Origin: Harmothoe impar
Lineage: Eukaryota; Annelida; Polychaeta; Phyllodocida; Polynoidae
Direction of reading: 5' to 3'
DNA: 64,000 nt
Assembly (NCBI GenBank): GCA_947462335.1
Contig: OX381721.1
Location: 37,536,488-37,600,487, forward strand
The notes below the pieces were generated by a model. The model saw only the letters and a list, made by a program, of their open reading frames with translations, did no database searches and was not told the DNA's origin. Below, one piece after another: positions 21,315-30,679 of the stretch; the first letter of the stretch is position 1; each line of letters starts with the position of its first letter. The position numbers and the translations under genes are program-made.

Positions 21315-21800
21315 ATTTGACCGGAAGTGACGTCACATGCCCATATATGGGCATACCGGAAGTGACGTCACGTGACCTTGACCTAGTTAGAGGTCAAGGT
21401 CATGACTCAGCCAATCAGAGGCTTCCATTTGACCGGAAGTGACGTCACACGCCCATATAAGGGCATACCGGAAGTGACGTCATGTGACGTCACACGCCCA
21501 TATAAGGGCATACCGGAAGTGACGTCATGTGACCTTCACATGTACATATAAGGGCATACCGGAAGTGACGTCAAGTGACTTTGACTTAGTTAGAGGCTTC
21601 TGATTGGCTGGTACACCGGAAGTGACCCATTTATGCAAATGAGGGGCCTACTTCTGGTCAAATGGAGACCTCTGATTGGTTGGGTCATGAAGAAATGTGT
21701 CTCTTAATTTAATTTTGTTTAGGAAGTGATCGATTTTAGGATCACGCGACCGGAAGTGACCTGATGAGTCACGTGACTAGAAGTGACGACGACACATACC
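21295..21800 (+). promoter_or_regulatory. left-end array of transcription-factor-like sites
   Basis: At least six CCGGAAGTGAC units (ETS core), of which five continue as TGACGTCA (CRE palindrome). Between them are CCATATATGG and two CCATATAAGG (CArG/SRF boxes), CCAATCAG boxes, TCAAGGTCA (orphan nuclear receptor site, ~21400) and ATGCAAAT (POU octamer, ~21634). The units are tandem with ~45-100 bp spacing. Motif meanings are from known vertebrate/insect consensus sequences; binding in this organism is inferred. It may drive the leftward cargo gene or act as an enhancer for the entire element. Confidence 0.65.
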
Positions 21801-22415
21801 TTAATTAGACGATTCAGCAGCGACCGGAGGAAGTGTCACTTTAAGAGGACACGCTAGTTAATTGTTATAATTGTTTTACTTACTAATAAAAGAAGACGTA
21901 TGAAAATAAACACAACAATAATTTTATTTTATTTTTTTATTTTCTTTTTTTTCAATTCTAATAACACTCTATTTTTGAAAAGATGCGCTCAATCAATCAA
22001 TAACACACTTTTTCATATTTTAAAGGACTCGTTGTCACACCGTTAGAATGCACGCGACGCTTATAATACAAGTAGCGCACGTCATCTTTCTCTATGGTGT
22101 AAGTGGCCATTTTTGGTTCGTACCACTTTTGAAATTTATATTTACCGCAAGGAGAGTTTTTCGTTTTCGAAAACATTTAAGAAGACGACTACTTCTGTAC
22201 ACTTTTTTTGAGATTTTCTTTCACTGGTGCCGCTGATTTGATCGTAGCAAATGTAAGTCTTAGGGTTGACACTTGGGATCCCGTCACCTTCTCACGCCGC
22301 TTTCTTTTCTTTCTGAAGTATGTCTCTCTCAGGCGAGGTTTGACTACACACAGGCAAACATCAGAGGCACCCAATAGCGCTAATTCTACCTTCAGACAAA
22401 GGTCAGGCACGGCTG
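21800..22415. other. AT-rich stretch of the nested element, no gene seen
   Basis: Contains T-rich and A-rich runs and several short open frames with no family resemblance. Nothing I can support beyond that. Confidence 0.45.
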
Positions 22416-22690
22416 GCCTATAATAGATGGGTCAAGGGCTATTCTAGTGAGGGTCAGGCTGCGCCGGACATTCAATAAAAAGCTGGAGTTTGGCAAACTT
22501 GCTTTTGAAAGTCTGACCATGCGGGATCCTCATGCCATAGTCTGACAATGCTGAACTCTTGGGAGAGTATGCCGGACTCTTGCTGGCCAGACTTTCAAGC
22601 AAATTTGCCAAAGTCCAGCTTGTTATTGAATTTCCGGCGTAGCCTGACCCTCAGTAGAATAGTCCTTGACTCATCTATTATAGGTCAGCA
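22415..22690. repeat. long hairpin (internal inverted repeat)
   Basis: 'taatagatgggtcaagg...gaggtcaggct' at 22420-22520 is mirrored by 'agcctgaccctcag...ccttgactcatctatta' at 22565-22682 with a ~40-bp loop. The stem is imperfect. The right arm of the element (about 30265-30375) has just one half of it. Confidence 0.8.
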
Positions 22691-24073
22691 GCGCCTGACC
22701 CTTGTATGAGAGTAGTATTGGCGACATTGGCCGACTCTGATATTTACCCGTGTGTACGGCGGGAGGAGGGGTTCACAGCCACTGCTTGCGCTTATAGAGC
22801 GCTACTAGCGGAGGTCTGGATGAGGAGACTACGGCGTTTGTCTTTTGCTTGTGCAGCTGCTGCTGCTGCTGCTGACGATGTCACGGATGCCGCTATTACT
22901 AATGCTACTAATACTAGTATGAGAAAATACATTTAGTCAATTGATTAAATCAAGGAGGTTTTCTGACTTCAGTGGATCGTTTAGCCATCGGCCACGGGCA
23001 AAACTTGAAACCATTTTATACATGGGACAACTGGCAGAGTCGAAACGTGTTGGTACCATAGGGTCGATCATGTTCATCATCAGTTCAGGCAAAGGAAGTG
23101 TGTCGACAGCACGCGAAAACTTCATGTCTGAATGTTTCAACACAAGACTTTTTATCACACTCACACAGCTGCTTTGAAGAGTGAATCCTTGACCAAACTT
23201 GTGCTTTTCCAACACAGCTTTGGCCTCTTTCTGTGCAGTAAGGGATCTCTCTTTCGGGTTCATCTCAGTGCTGTCTAGCATGTCCTCAAAGTCTTTAACA
23301 TAATGTTCCAACGGACTACAAATGATGGACTCCAGATCATCGTCTGCATATGTCGTCTCCTCGCACCATATTGTGTCTTCGCCTGTTTCGAATTCCGTCA
23401 TTTTCCTGACAATCTCCTCCTGAGTGCCTTGCATATATCGAAGCTCCTTCAAGGAGTTGATAACTTGTATGGCGAAGACTGACAAACTTGAAGGAATTTC
23501 ACCACAGTCAGGCCAAGTATACGGAGCTAAGAAAAATAGCTCTAACAAAATCTTCTCCCTCTGTCCAAATGAAACTACTGTTCCGATGAAGTTGAAGCAT
23601 GCTTCTATCCATTGCTCCTTGGTGACGTCCTTCCAATGTTTCTTTACCTCACATGCATCATAGGGCACCGTTTCTCTTCTTGCTTCAAGTGGGAGTTGCT
23701 TTTTCTTTCTTGGACTCATTTCGAGAGGGTTTAGATGCTCTGTAGCGTCAACACTTTCATAAACAAAGAAAATAGCAGAACTAACCATCGTAACGTGCTG
23801 AGCGAGCGTAGAGTGGACGATGCTACGAAGATGAAGGGCGGGTGGAGAAAGTGTGACTGGTGACAGCGGCGTTTCACTCCTTATGTACCCTGTCCTAGAT
23901 AAGCCTCTTAAACGGCTGAAAAGACTCTCTAAGTACAGAGCTTCTACCGCAGGTGGGTTTAGACTTAAGCAGCTTAGTTCACACACATGTCTGTTAGAAA
24001 AAGCTACTTGCACACGCGCCTTCCTTTTTTCACTAGTATTCACCCTCTGCCGACTTATAAGACACCTATACAC
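22570..24073 (-). repeat. left copy of the long internal inverted duplication
   Basis: Reads in inverse orientation against about 28338-30375. The match covers the upstream region and coding sequence of the 260-codon gene, then the convergent tail ('gctattactaatgctactaatactag'), then flanking DNA. The match stops at 'gtgtataggtg' next to the polymerase relic. Confidence 0.85.
22937..23719 (-). CDS. unknown 260-aa cargo protein, copy 1
   Basis: Starts at the ATG of MSPRKKKQLPLEARR; the frame is open further upstream, but copy 2 shows shared coding similarity mainly from here. The protein has a basic start, 'VKKHWKDVTKEQWIEACFNF', a hydrophobic helix 'REKILLELFFLAPYTW', an acidic middle ('TTYADDDLE') and a conserved end 'GRWLNDPLKSENLLDL'. 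It looks soluble and mostly helical. I recognise no family. Relative to copy 2 it has single-codon and two-codon gaps only, plus many silent changes, so both copies seem to have been kept as protein. It is partnered with a death-fold gene on the same element, which suggests, but does not show, a role in host-cell control. Confidence 0.72.
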   Translation of the reverse strand: MSPRKKKQLPLEARRETVPYDACEVKKHWKDVTKEQWIEACFNFIGTVVSFGQREKILLELFFLAPYTWPDCGEIPSSLSVFAIQVINSLKELRYMQGTQEEIVRKMTEFETGEDTIWCEETTYADDDLESIICSPLEHYVKDFEDMLDSTEMNPKERSLTAQKEAKAVLEKHKFGQGFTLQSSCVSVIKSLVLKHSDMKFSRAVDTLPLPELMMNMIDPMVPTRFDSASCPMYKMVSSFARGRWLNDPLKSENLLDLIN

Positions 24074-24079
24074 TCTTTC

Positions 24080-25150
24080 TCGTGAAATCTATGGAAGATG
24101 ATGGAAGGACCACTGACTACATTTTCTTTGATCAGAGCGTGGAGGACGGCGTCGAACGGAGGGAACGTTGTGAACACAGCTTATAGGGTTTTTGGAAGAG
24201 GTCTTGTAAAGTCAAACTGGCGAGAGAGATGGCGTCTTTCAACATGACAATGCTGCTATGTTGGAAAAAAATAGCGTGATTTTTTCAAAAAGCTTCTATG
24301 AAAGATTTGACGTCTTCGTTGTTGTAGTGGATCAAGTAATCTGTCATAGTTTGCTTCTTCTTGTCATACTAAACTTTCTGACATGTGGCGTAGTCGGATT
24401 TCGGCCATTTTGACGCCCGTCAGTTCGCTGTCAAAAGTCGATCTCGGTGGCAGGGGTTTTTTGTTTACTAGTTTCTTGGTATACGTCATCCATTCGTAAG
24501 TAAAGCAACCTTTCTCTTTGTTTGTAGTGAAAGCTCGCAAATAATTCGCGTAGCTGTAACCAAGTGCTAAAAAAGTTGACTACTACGTCAACTATTGATT
24601 GCTTTTCTTTATGACGCTGAATTGTTGGTTTCTTCGGTCTCCGGAGGCAAATAACGAGCGAAGGCGTATTTTTTGATCAGGTTCAAGTCGTAACTCTCCG
24701 AGTTGAAGCGTACGACTGGAGCTTGACGGATGTATCTCAGAAGCCGCTTCTTCAGTTGAACTAACGGTTGTCTGGTGTGAGCTGCAGCGAAGCCGCCTGG
24801 AGAAGGGGTGAATGTCGCTTCCTCTAGCAGGAGAGCTTCACCTATCGCTACATGTAACTTCGCTAAGGTTGGTCGGTAAACTTCTAGCACAGCTTTCTCG
24901 ATGACTTTGGCGTTCTCGTTTATGTGATTTTAAACTCGGTCTAACAAGGGGTCGGAATCTGCGTCGGATTCTCTGACGTACGCTGCCCCTCCTACCCCGG
25001 AAAGTCGTATGCGACGCTAGCCGACATCGCTGCATAGAGAGCAAAACTTAGGTATCGTTCTTCATTTTTCTACGGGTCGCTCGTGATTGTACGGTCTTTT
25101 AAAAATTTTGAAACACTTTTCGCAAACGTCCTGCGGCATGTTTTTCTTTT
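24080..25150 (-). pseudogene. decayed DNA polymerase B relic of the nested element
   Basis: In three frames with stops and shifts, the - strand matches the exonuclease region of the outer polymerase in the right order: a zinc-finger piece 'CEKCFKIFKRP' (~25110), 'VVRFNSESYDLNLIKKYAF' (~24690; outer 'GFNSSKYDLNLIKKYF'), 'KGCFTYEWMTYTKKL' (~24490; outer 'SYFPYEWFDDVEKL'), 'TDYLIHYNNED' (~24340) and 'VVSGPSIIFHRFHE' (~24100; outer 'AFGGPSIVFKRHAK'). Polymerase motifs A-C are missing. The divergence shows a separate polymerase lineage, not a copy of the outer gene. It is cut off at the left inverted-arm border. Confidence 0.8.
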
Positions 25151-25306
25151 TTTTGTTTTTTTCACTTATTTACCAAATATTAAAAAAATAAACGTTGTTT
25201 ATCACTTCGAATACTAGACGCCTCTTACCACACGATGCTATTAGCATAGTGAAAGACGTCTGTAGTGTAGGATCGATTTCAACAGATGTCCATCTTACTG
25301 CAGGGA

Positions 25307-26516
25307 TCAGACGAGAGTTGTCAACACTGGTGTGTCACAGCTCACTTTTATTTCTTTGGGTACAGCTGCATACAACCCTTGAACATACATTGCGACGTCG
25401 CCGCGTCCCATGTAGTCTTCCAACACTTTCATCAGAGCCATAGGCTCAGACGTCTCGTTGTACTTCCAAGCTTTCAGCACTTCATAGACAGGGTTCTTCA
25501 CAGTCCTGTCAGAAGGCACAGGTTGAGAGATGGAAGTTACTTCATGAGAAGTCAACCCTAAGTAGATCCCTATGGTCTTCCAGTCTCTAGGGCAGAGCTC
25601 AGCTAAAAGAGAGAAATATTTCTGCACTTTCCACTCCATGTCTCCACTCTCTAAGCCATCCCACATGTCATGCTTGTCCATGTACTCACGTGAGAATTTG
25701 ATGAGGTCCATACGGTAAGATTCTTCCAAGGCGGCGGCTAGGTCCTTCCACCTACTAGTACAACTTTTCTGGTACCAAGTAGTGAACATTTCTCTAGCTT
25801 GAGTTATGACACTTGTCTCACAACTGAGATATCCCATATCCTTCAAGTTCACTTCAAGGAATGAACCTAACCGTATGTAATCTGATGTCGGCAACTTACC
25901 GCTTATTTTCAGTAGCATAGCGTCTGACAAGTATCCTAACGGCTCTGCTTTGAAGTATGATGATACAGGTACTACTGCAGCAGAACCAATAACAGGAGCA
26001 GCGTCTGCGCTGGTATCAGACGACTCGTTGTCGGAACAGGGCAACCACATGACTTCGTAAGGTATTGGTGAGGGCAGTCGCCACGGACCGGACGCACTAC
26101 CAGTGGAAATGAGGTCGAAAAACGGACTGTGCGCCCGTGACCCTTCGGGTTCCTCGTACGCCTCGTCGTCAGCGTCGTTCTCTGTTTCACCCTGTTGCTT
26201 TAGGACATGTATGTCTACTACGCGCTGCTGGGGCTGAGTGTCCGAATAGCTGTAAGTCTCAGCGCGAGCAGCGTTGATGGCGTCGGTTGATGAAGCGGTG
26301 GAGAGGTTCTGTGCAACGTACTGCGTGTCAGTACTAGTAGCGGTAGTCGCAGCAAGAGGTGTAGCAGCAGCAGCAGTAGCAGCAGCAGCAGGAGCAGCAG
26401 CAGCAGCAGCAGCAGGAGCAAGCGCAGCGCTAGCAAGTGCAGCAGTAGCAGGCGCAGCAGTAGCAGGCACAGCAGCAGCAGGCACAGCCGCCTCAGCAAG
26501 CGCAGCAGTAACAGGC

Positions 26517-26548
<32 letters not shown>

Positions 26549-26884
26549 CACAGCAGTAACAGGCGCGGCAGCAGCAACAGCAGCAGCAGCAGCAGTAGCA
26601 GCAGCACTAGCAGCACGAGGATCACTAGCAGCCGCAGCAGGCGCAGCAGTAGCAGCAGCAGCGTGCTCAGCAGCAACAACCGTCGCGAGTGTAACAACGT
26701 CGCTACTACTGCTGTGTGCGCTCGCTACAGCGGGAGGGTGATAAGACCAAGCGGTTGCGGCGGTAGTCTCAATTTCAGTAGCAAGAGGAGACGCTGACAG
26801 TAAACGATCACCGTTCTGCGTATTCTTGTTGTTGTTGAACTCGATTAGATCCTTGGACGACAGTAGTTGTTGTGTTTTGCTCAT
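25307..26884 (-). CDS. poly-alanine protein with two death-fold domains
   Basis: 525 residues from the ATG at 26884, which has a strong start context (CACCACCATGA) and a TATA box ~60 bp upstream. Residues ~65-180 are almost pure Ala with Val/Thr/Pro, encoded by GCN repeats. Residues ~225-300 are acidic and Ser-rich. Residues ~317-400 ('LLKISGKLPTSDYIRLGSFL'...'FTTWYQKSCTSRWKDLAAAL') and ~425-505 ('ELCPRDWKTIGIYLGLTSHE'...'VYEVLKAWKYN'...'LMKVLEDYMG') each follow the death-domain pattern with the central Trp, LGL and 'mLkaW' motifs. Such domains build apoptosis and innate-immunity signalling complexes. A tandem, enzyme-free pair could act as a decoy or adaptor for host death signalling; that is inference. 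It lies directly upstream of the polymerase relic on the same strand. Confidence 0.78.
26340..26690. repeat. GCA/GCN triplet array inside the death-fold gene
   Basis: Long run of 'gcagcagcagta'-type triplets open in several frames; only the - strand Ala reading belongs to the gene. Confidence 0.85.
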
Positions 26885-26942
26885 GGTGGTGCCTGTAGAG
26901 AGTAGCAAAAGACTGAGTGAGTGAACGGGTGTTTCCAGGCCT

Positions 26943-26950
26943 CTTATATA
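26943..26950 (-). promoter_or_regulatory. TATA box of the death-fold gene
   Basis: TATATAAG on the - strand ~60 bp before the ATG at 26884, at the standard distance for a short 5' leader. Confidence 0.65.
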
Positions 26951-26964
26951 CGCCTTCTCGCTTC

Positions 26965-27330
26965 TAGAGCTAAGCTACTTACAGCTCTCTTCAGCTGCCG
27001 CCGGCTGACCGGTGACCATTCACAAAGAGAAACAAAAAGTCATAAGGTATGACGTTTTCAGCTGGATCCCTTTCCCCCGCCCCTTTGAGAGATCGACTGA
27101 CACGAGCTAAGCTACTTACTGCCTTGTTCAGCAATTCAACGTGCGTTAGCTGTATAAAGGATTAAGCAGTTGCTGCCGCCAGCTGACCGGCGGACATTCC
27201 CAAAGAGAAACAAAAGACATAAGTCATGACGTTTTCAGCTGGATCTCTTTCCCCCCTCCCTCTTTTTTTTTGAGAGATGGACTGCCATGAGCGGGCGGTG
27301 TACCGACTGTACTAATTCAACGCGCATTAG
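26965..27330. repeat. tandem duplication upstream of the death-fold gene
   Basis: 'gagctaagctacttac...gctgccgccggctgaccgg...cattcacaaagagaaacaaaaag...atgacgttttcagctggatc' appears at ~26970-27100 and again at ~27110-27290, including 'aattcaacgtgcgttagctgtataaaggattaagcag' repeated at ~27320. It may hold distal promoter elements. Confidence 0.7.
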
Positions 27331-27505
27331 CTGTATAAAGGATTAAGCAGACATGAGCTTAGAGTGTGTATACAAAAAAACTACAGGAGGCATGTAGTGT
27401 GAAGCAGGACCCCCTAAGACGGGAGTGTCTGTCTGTGAGTAGAGTCGTGTGCATGTGGTGAGCGACTTAAGTGTAAAACAAAAAAAAATCACCGCCTCCT
27501 GCCGT
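27331..27505. other. unassigned spacer
   Basis: No open frame worth listing. Short A-run and GT-rich text between the two tandem duplications. Confidence 0.4.
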
Positions 27506-28064
27506 GGTGAGTAGACTGGCCGGCGGCGGCCGGCTAGTTCAATAGGGGTGACAGCTGACTAAGGCTGTGCATGAAAATCCGATTTTCACCTGACCTCTGA
27601 CGTTTGTTACAATGAATGCCAAAGGGGGAGAGAGTTGTCCTCAGGTAGGGGGTAGGAGGTAAGGCTAATGGATAAGGAAAAAAAACACCATTTTCAGCTG
27701 GCCACCACAGATGGCGATGACATACCCCTCGGCATCTAAGCTCTTAAGAAGCTCTTACGGAGCGGAGCGGCTGCTGGACAGCTGGGGTGAGTAGACCGGC
27801 CGGCGGCGGCTAGCTAGTTCAATAGGAGTGACAGCTGACTAAGGCTGTGCATGAAAATCCGATTTTCACCTGACCTCTGACGTTTGTTACAATGAATGCT
27901 AAAGGGGGAGAGAGTCGTCCTCAGGTAGGGAGTAGGAGGTAAGGCTAATGGATAAAGAAAAAACACCATTTTCAGCTGGCCACCAAAGATGATGATGACA
28001 CACCCCTCGTCATCTAAGCTCTTAAGAAGCTCTTACGGAGCGGAGCGGCTGCTGGACAGCTGGG
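27506..28064. repeat. two tandem copies of a ~279-bp unit
   Basis: Copies at 27506-27784 and 27785-28064, nearly identical. Each starts 'ggtgagtagac.ggccggcggcggc', contains the 17-bp palindrome TGAAAATCCGATTTTCA, and ends 'gcggctgctggacagctgg'. No coding potential seen. Confidence 0.88.
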
Positions 28065-28318
28065 GTGCTGTTGGAAATAGGATTAAACTCTCTCTGTATA
28101 AAAGCTCTGATTTCTGTTGGAAAAAAACCATATCACCTTTGACCACAGTAACGTCTACTACCACCACCACCAGCACCACCGCCGCTGCCACCGCCGCCGC
28201 CGCCGCCAGTCACAGCTGATCACCTCATTAAAAGCATGTGACGTCGTCGCTTCTAGTCACTTGCTTCATCAAGTCGCTTCCAGAGACACGCTTCTTCCTC
28301 TCGAGAGGAAGAATGACG

Positions 28319-28326
28319 TATATAAG
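28319..28326 (+). promoter_or_regulatory. TATA box upstream of cargo gene copy 2
   Basis: TATATAAG lies just outside the border of the right inverted arm (~28338). Copy 1 has no equivalent since the arm there abuts the polymerase relic. A second TATA-like 'TACATAAAG' (~28569) is shared by both arms. Confidence 0.45.
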
Positions 28327-28737
28327 GAGGCTGACACGTGTATAGGTGCCTTATTAGTCGGCAAGGGGTAAATACTAGTGAAAAAGGAAGGCAGGTGTGC
28401 AGGTAGCTTTCTAACAGACACGTGTGTGCACTAAGCTGCTTAAGTCTAAACCCCCCTGCAGTAGTCAAGTAGCATGTGAAAACTTACTTAACAGATCACT
28501 TAATTGAGTAGAGACTCTGTACTGAGAGAGTCTTTTCAGCTGTTTAAGAGGATTATCTAGGACAGGGTACATAAAGAGTGAAACGCTGCTCTCACTCATC
28601 ACACTTTCTCGACTCGCCCTTCATCATCGTAGCATCGTCCACTCCACGCTCGCTCAGCATGTTATGAGGGTTATTTCTACCTTTACAGCTTCTTTTCTTA
28701 TCAAGTGTCGACGCTACAGAGCATCGAAACTCTCCAA

Positions 28738-29520
28738 ATGAGTCCAAGAAAGAAAAAGCAACTCCCACTAGAAGCAAGAAGAGAAACGGTGCCCTATGAT
28801 GCATGTGAGGTAAAGAAACATTGGAAGGACGTCACCAAGGAGCAATGGATAGAAGCATGCTTCAACTTCATCGGAACGGAAGTAGTTTCATTTGGACAGA
28901 GGGAGAAAATTTTGTTGGAGCTATTTTTCTTAGCTCCGTATAGTTGGCGTGACTGTAGTGGTGAAATTCCTTCAGGTTTTTCAGCGTTCGGCATACAAGT
29001 TATCTGGTCTTTGAAGAAGCTTCGATATATGCAACGCACTCACGAGGAGATTGTTCAGAAAATGACGGAATTCGAAACAAAAGAAGTATGGTGCGAGGAG
29101 ACGACATATGCGGACGATGATCTGGAGTACATCATTTGTAGCCCGTTGGAACATTATGTTAAAGACTTTGAGGACATGCTAGCCAGCACTGCGATGACCC
29201 CGAAAGAGAGATCCCTTACTGCACAGAAGGAGGCCAAAGCTGTGTTGGAAAAGCTCAAGTTTGGTCAAGGATTCACTCTTCAAAGCAGCTGTGTGAGTGT
29301 GATAAAAAGTGTTGTGTTGAAACATCCGGACATGAAGTTTTCGCGTGCTGTCGACACACTTCCTTTGCCTGAACTGATGATGAACATGATCGACCCCATC
29401 GTACCAACATGTTTCGACTCTGCCAATTGTCCCATGTATAAAATGGTTTCAAGTTTTGCCTGTGGCCGATGGCTAAACGATCCACTGAAGTCAGAAAACC
29501 TCCTTGATTTAGTCGACTGA
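28738..29520 (+). CDS. unknown 260-aa cargo protein, copy 2
   Basis: Same length as copy 1 (783 bp) and ~90% alike by eye. It starts at MSPRKKKQLPLEARR and ends 'ENLLDLVD'. Differences include one added Glu after 'FIGT', one added Ser after 'WRDC' and a two-residue loss near 'EFETKEV', all whole codons. Upstream sequence is also shared with copy 1 back to ~28338, so it carries its own promoter and a possible short intron (a pyrimidine-rich AG, 'TTTACAG', at ~28686). The gene runs toward the right end while copy 1 runs toward the left end. No homologous family recognised. Confidence 0.72.
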   Translation: MSPRKKKQLPLEARRETVPYDACEVKKHWKDVTKEQWIEACFNFIGTEVVSFGQREKILLELFFLAPYSWRDCSGEIPSGFSAFGIQVIWSLKKLRYMQRTHEEIVQKMTEFETKEVWCEETTYADDDLEYIICSPLEHYVKDFEDMLASTAMTPKERSLTAQKEAKAVLEKLKFGQGFTLQSSCVSVIKSVVLKHPDMKFSRAVDTLPLPELMMNMIDPIVPTCFDSANCPMYKMVSSFACGRWLNDPLKSENLLDLVD

Positions 29521-29589
29521 CTAAATGTATTTTCTCATACTAGTATTAGTAGCATTAGTAATAGCGGCTACTCGGTCTCGTGCAGCATC

Positions 29590-29900
29590 CGTGACATCGT
29601 CAGCAGCAGCAGCACGATCAGCACAAGCAGCAGCTGCTGCACAAGCAGCACAAGCAGCAGCATCTGTCAGCAGCATCAGTGACATCGTCAGCAGCAGCAG
29701 CAGCAGCAGCTGCTGCACGAGTAGCACAAGCAGCAGCATCTGTCAACAGCATCCGTGACCTCGTCAGCAACTGCAGCAGCTGCACGAGCAGTACAAGCAG
29801 CAGCAGCTGTCAGCAGCTGCAGCAGCTGCACGAGCAGCACAAGCAGCAGCACCGACAGCAGCAGCAACAGCAAATCAGCAGCAGCAGCAGCAGCGGCAAT
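29590..29900. repeat. expanded CAG/CTG-type triplet region
   Basis: 'cagcagcagcagctgctgcacgagcagcacaagcagcag' and variants. Open in many frames (poly-Ala, poly-Leu, poly-Ser), none with other support. The left arm has a short form (22856-22876). 'gtgacatcgtcagcagcagc' recurs four times. Confidence 0.8.
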
Positions 29901-30423
29901 GTGGACCGCTAAATTCGAGATGGTGACATATCTGTTTCTTAGAATCGACATTCGACATGAGGTCTAGTGACATTTGACATGAAGCTTGAAAAACATAGTG
30001 ACAGGTGACATGAGCAATTCTTAAAATCGACACGAGATATGAGCATAATTAAGCGACATCGACATGTGCCATGGCTATTTTTTATTTTTTTTGAAGACAA
30101 CCGCCATAGCTTCCTTATCCAGACCTCCACTAGTAGTGCTCTATAAGCGCAAGCTTTGCCTTAAGAGAGCTGTGGCTGTGAACCCTCTCCTCTCTCCGTA
30201 CACACAGGTAAATATCAGAGTCAGCCAATGTCGCCAATACTACTCTCATACAAGGGTCAGGCGCTGCTAGACTATAATAGATGGGTCAAGGACTGTTCTA
30301 CTGAGGGTCAGGCTAGGCCGGACATTCAATAACGGGCTGGACTTTAGCAAATTTGCTTGAAAGTCTAGCCAGCAAGAGATGCACATCATCATAAACGCGA
30401 TCATGATACCTTTCATTGTAAGT

Positions 30424-30472
30424 AGACTCGCCTCTCTGCCCTCTCTTTTAGAGAGGGCAGAGAAGCGAGTCT
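30424..30472. ncRNA. 22-bp-stem hairpin, possible small RNA or structural signal
   Basis: AGACTCGCCTCTCTGCCCTC pairs with GAGGGCAGAGAAGCGAGTCT around a ~5-nt loop with one mismatch. Followed by C-rich runs. The function is unknown; the loop is short for a typical miRNA precursor. Confidence 0.45.
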
Positions 30473-30600
30473 CACTCTTAAAAAACCCTGCCCCTCCCCC
30501 CCTCCCCCCCTCCCCCCCCATGCATCTTAAAGAGTGCCCCCCAGAGTGCCCCTCTCCCCCCCTCCTAGAAAAAAAGAGCCGTATTTTTAAATTATTTTTT

Positions 30601-30630
30601 AGCAAGCTTTTTCAGCTTGCTTTTTTTTTC
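30601..30630 (+). terminator. hairpin followed by a T run
   Basis: AGCAAGC, 7-nt loop, GCTTGCT, then nine T. Looks like a stem-plus-T-run terminator; a Pol III stop or chance in a T-rich region are alternatives. Confidence 0.3.
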
Positions 30631-30679
30631 TTTTTTTAAATTTATTTATCCATCAAAATCTCAAGTGACTTATTTTGAA

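Larger units (their letters stand above)
28338..30375 (+). repeat. right copy of the long internal inverted duplication
   Basis: Inverse counterpart of 22570-24073, longer due to expansion of CAG-type triplets (29590-29900) and an extra ~200-bp stretch (29900-30130). Confidence 0.85.

Noticed and set aside
26218..26741. Poly-Leu and poly-Ala frames on both strands over the death-fold gene
   Set aside because: Shadows of the GCN triplet array; only the frame with the death-fold domains has independent support.
29521..29967. Poly-Ala, poly-Leu and poly-Ser frames in the right arm
   Set aside because: Produced by CAG/CTG triplets in all frames. The shared ending 'NATNTSMRKYI' in both arms is notable but lies in the inverted duplication, so it is not independent evidence.
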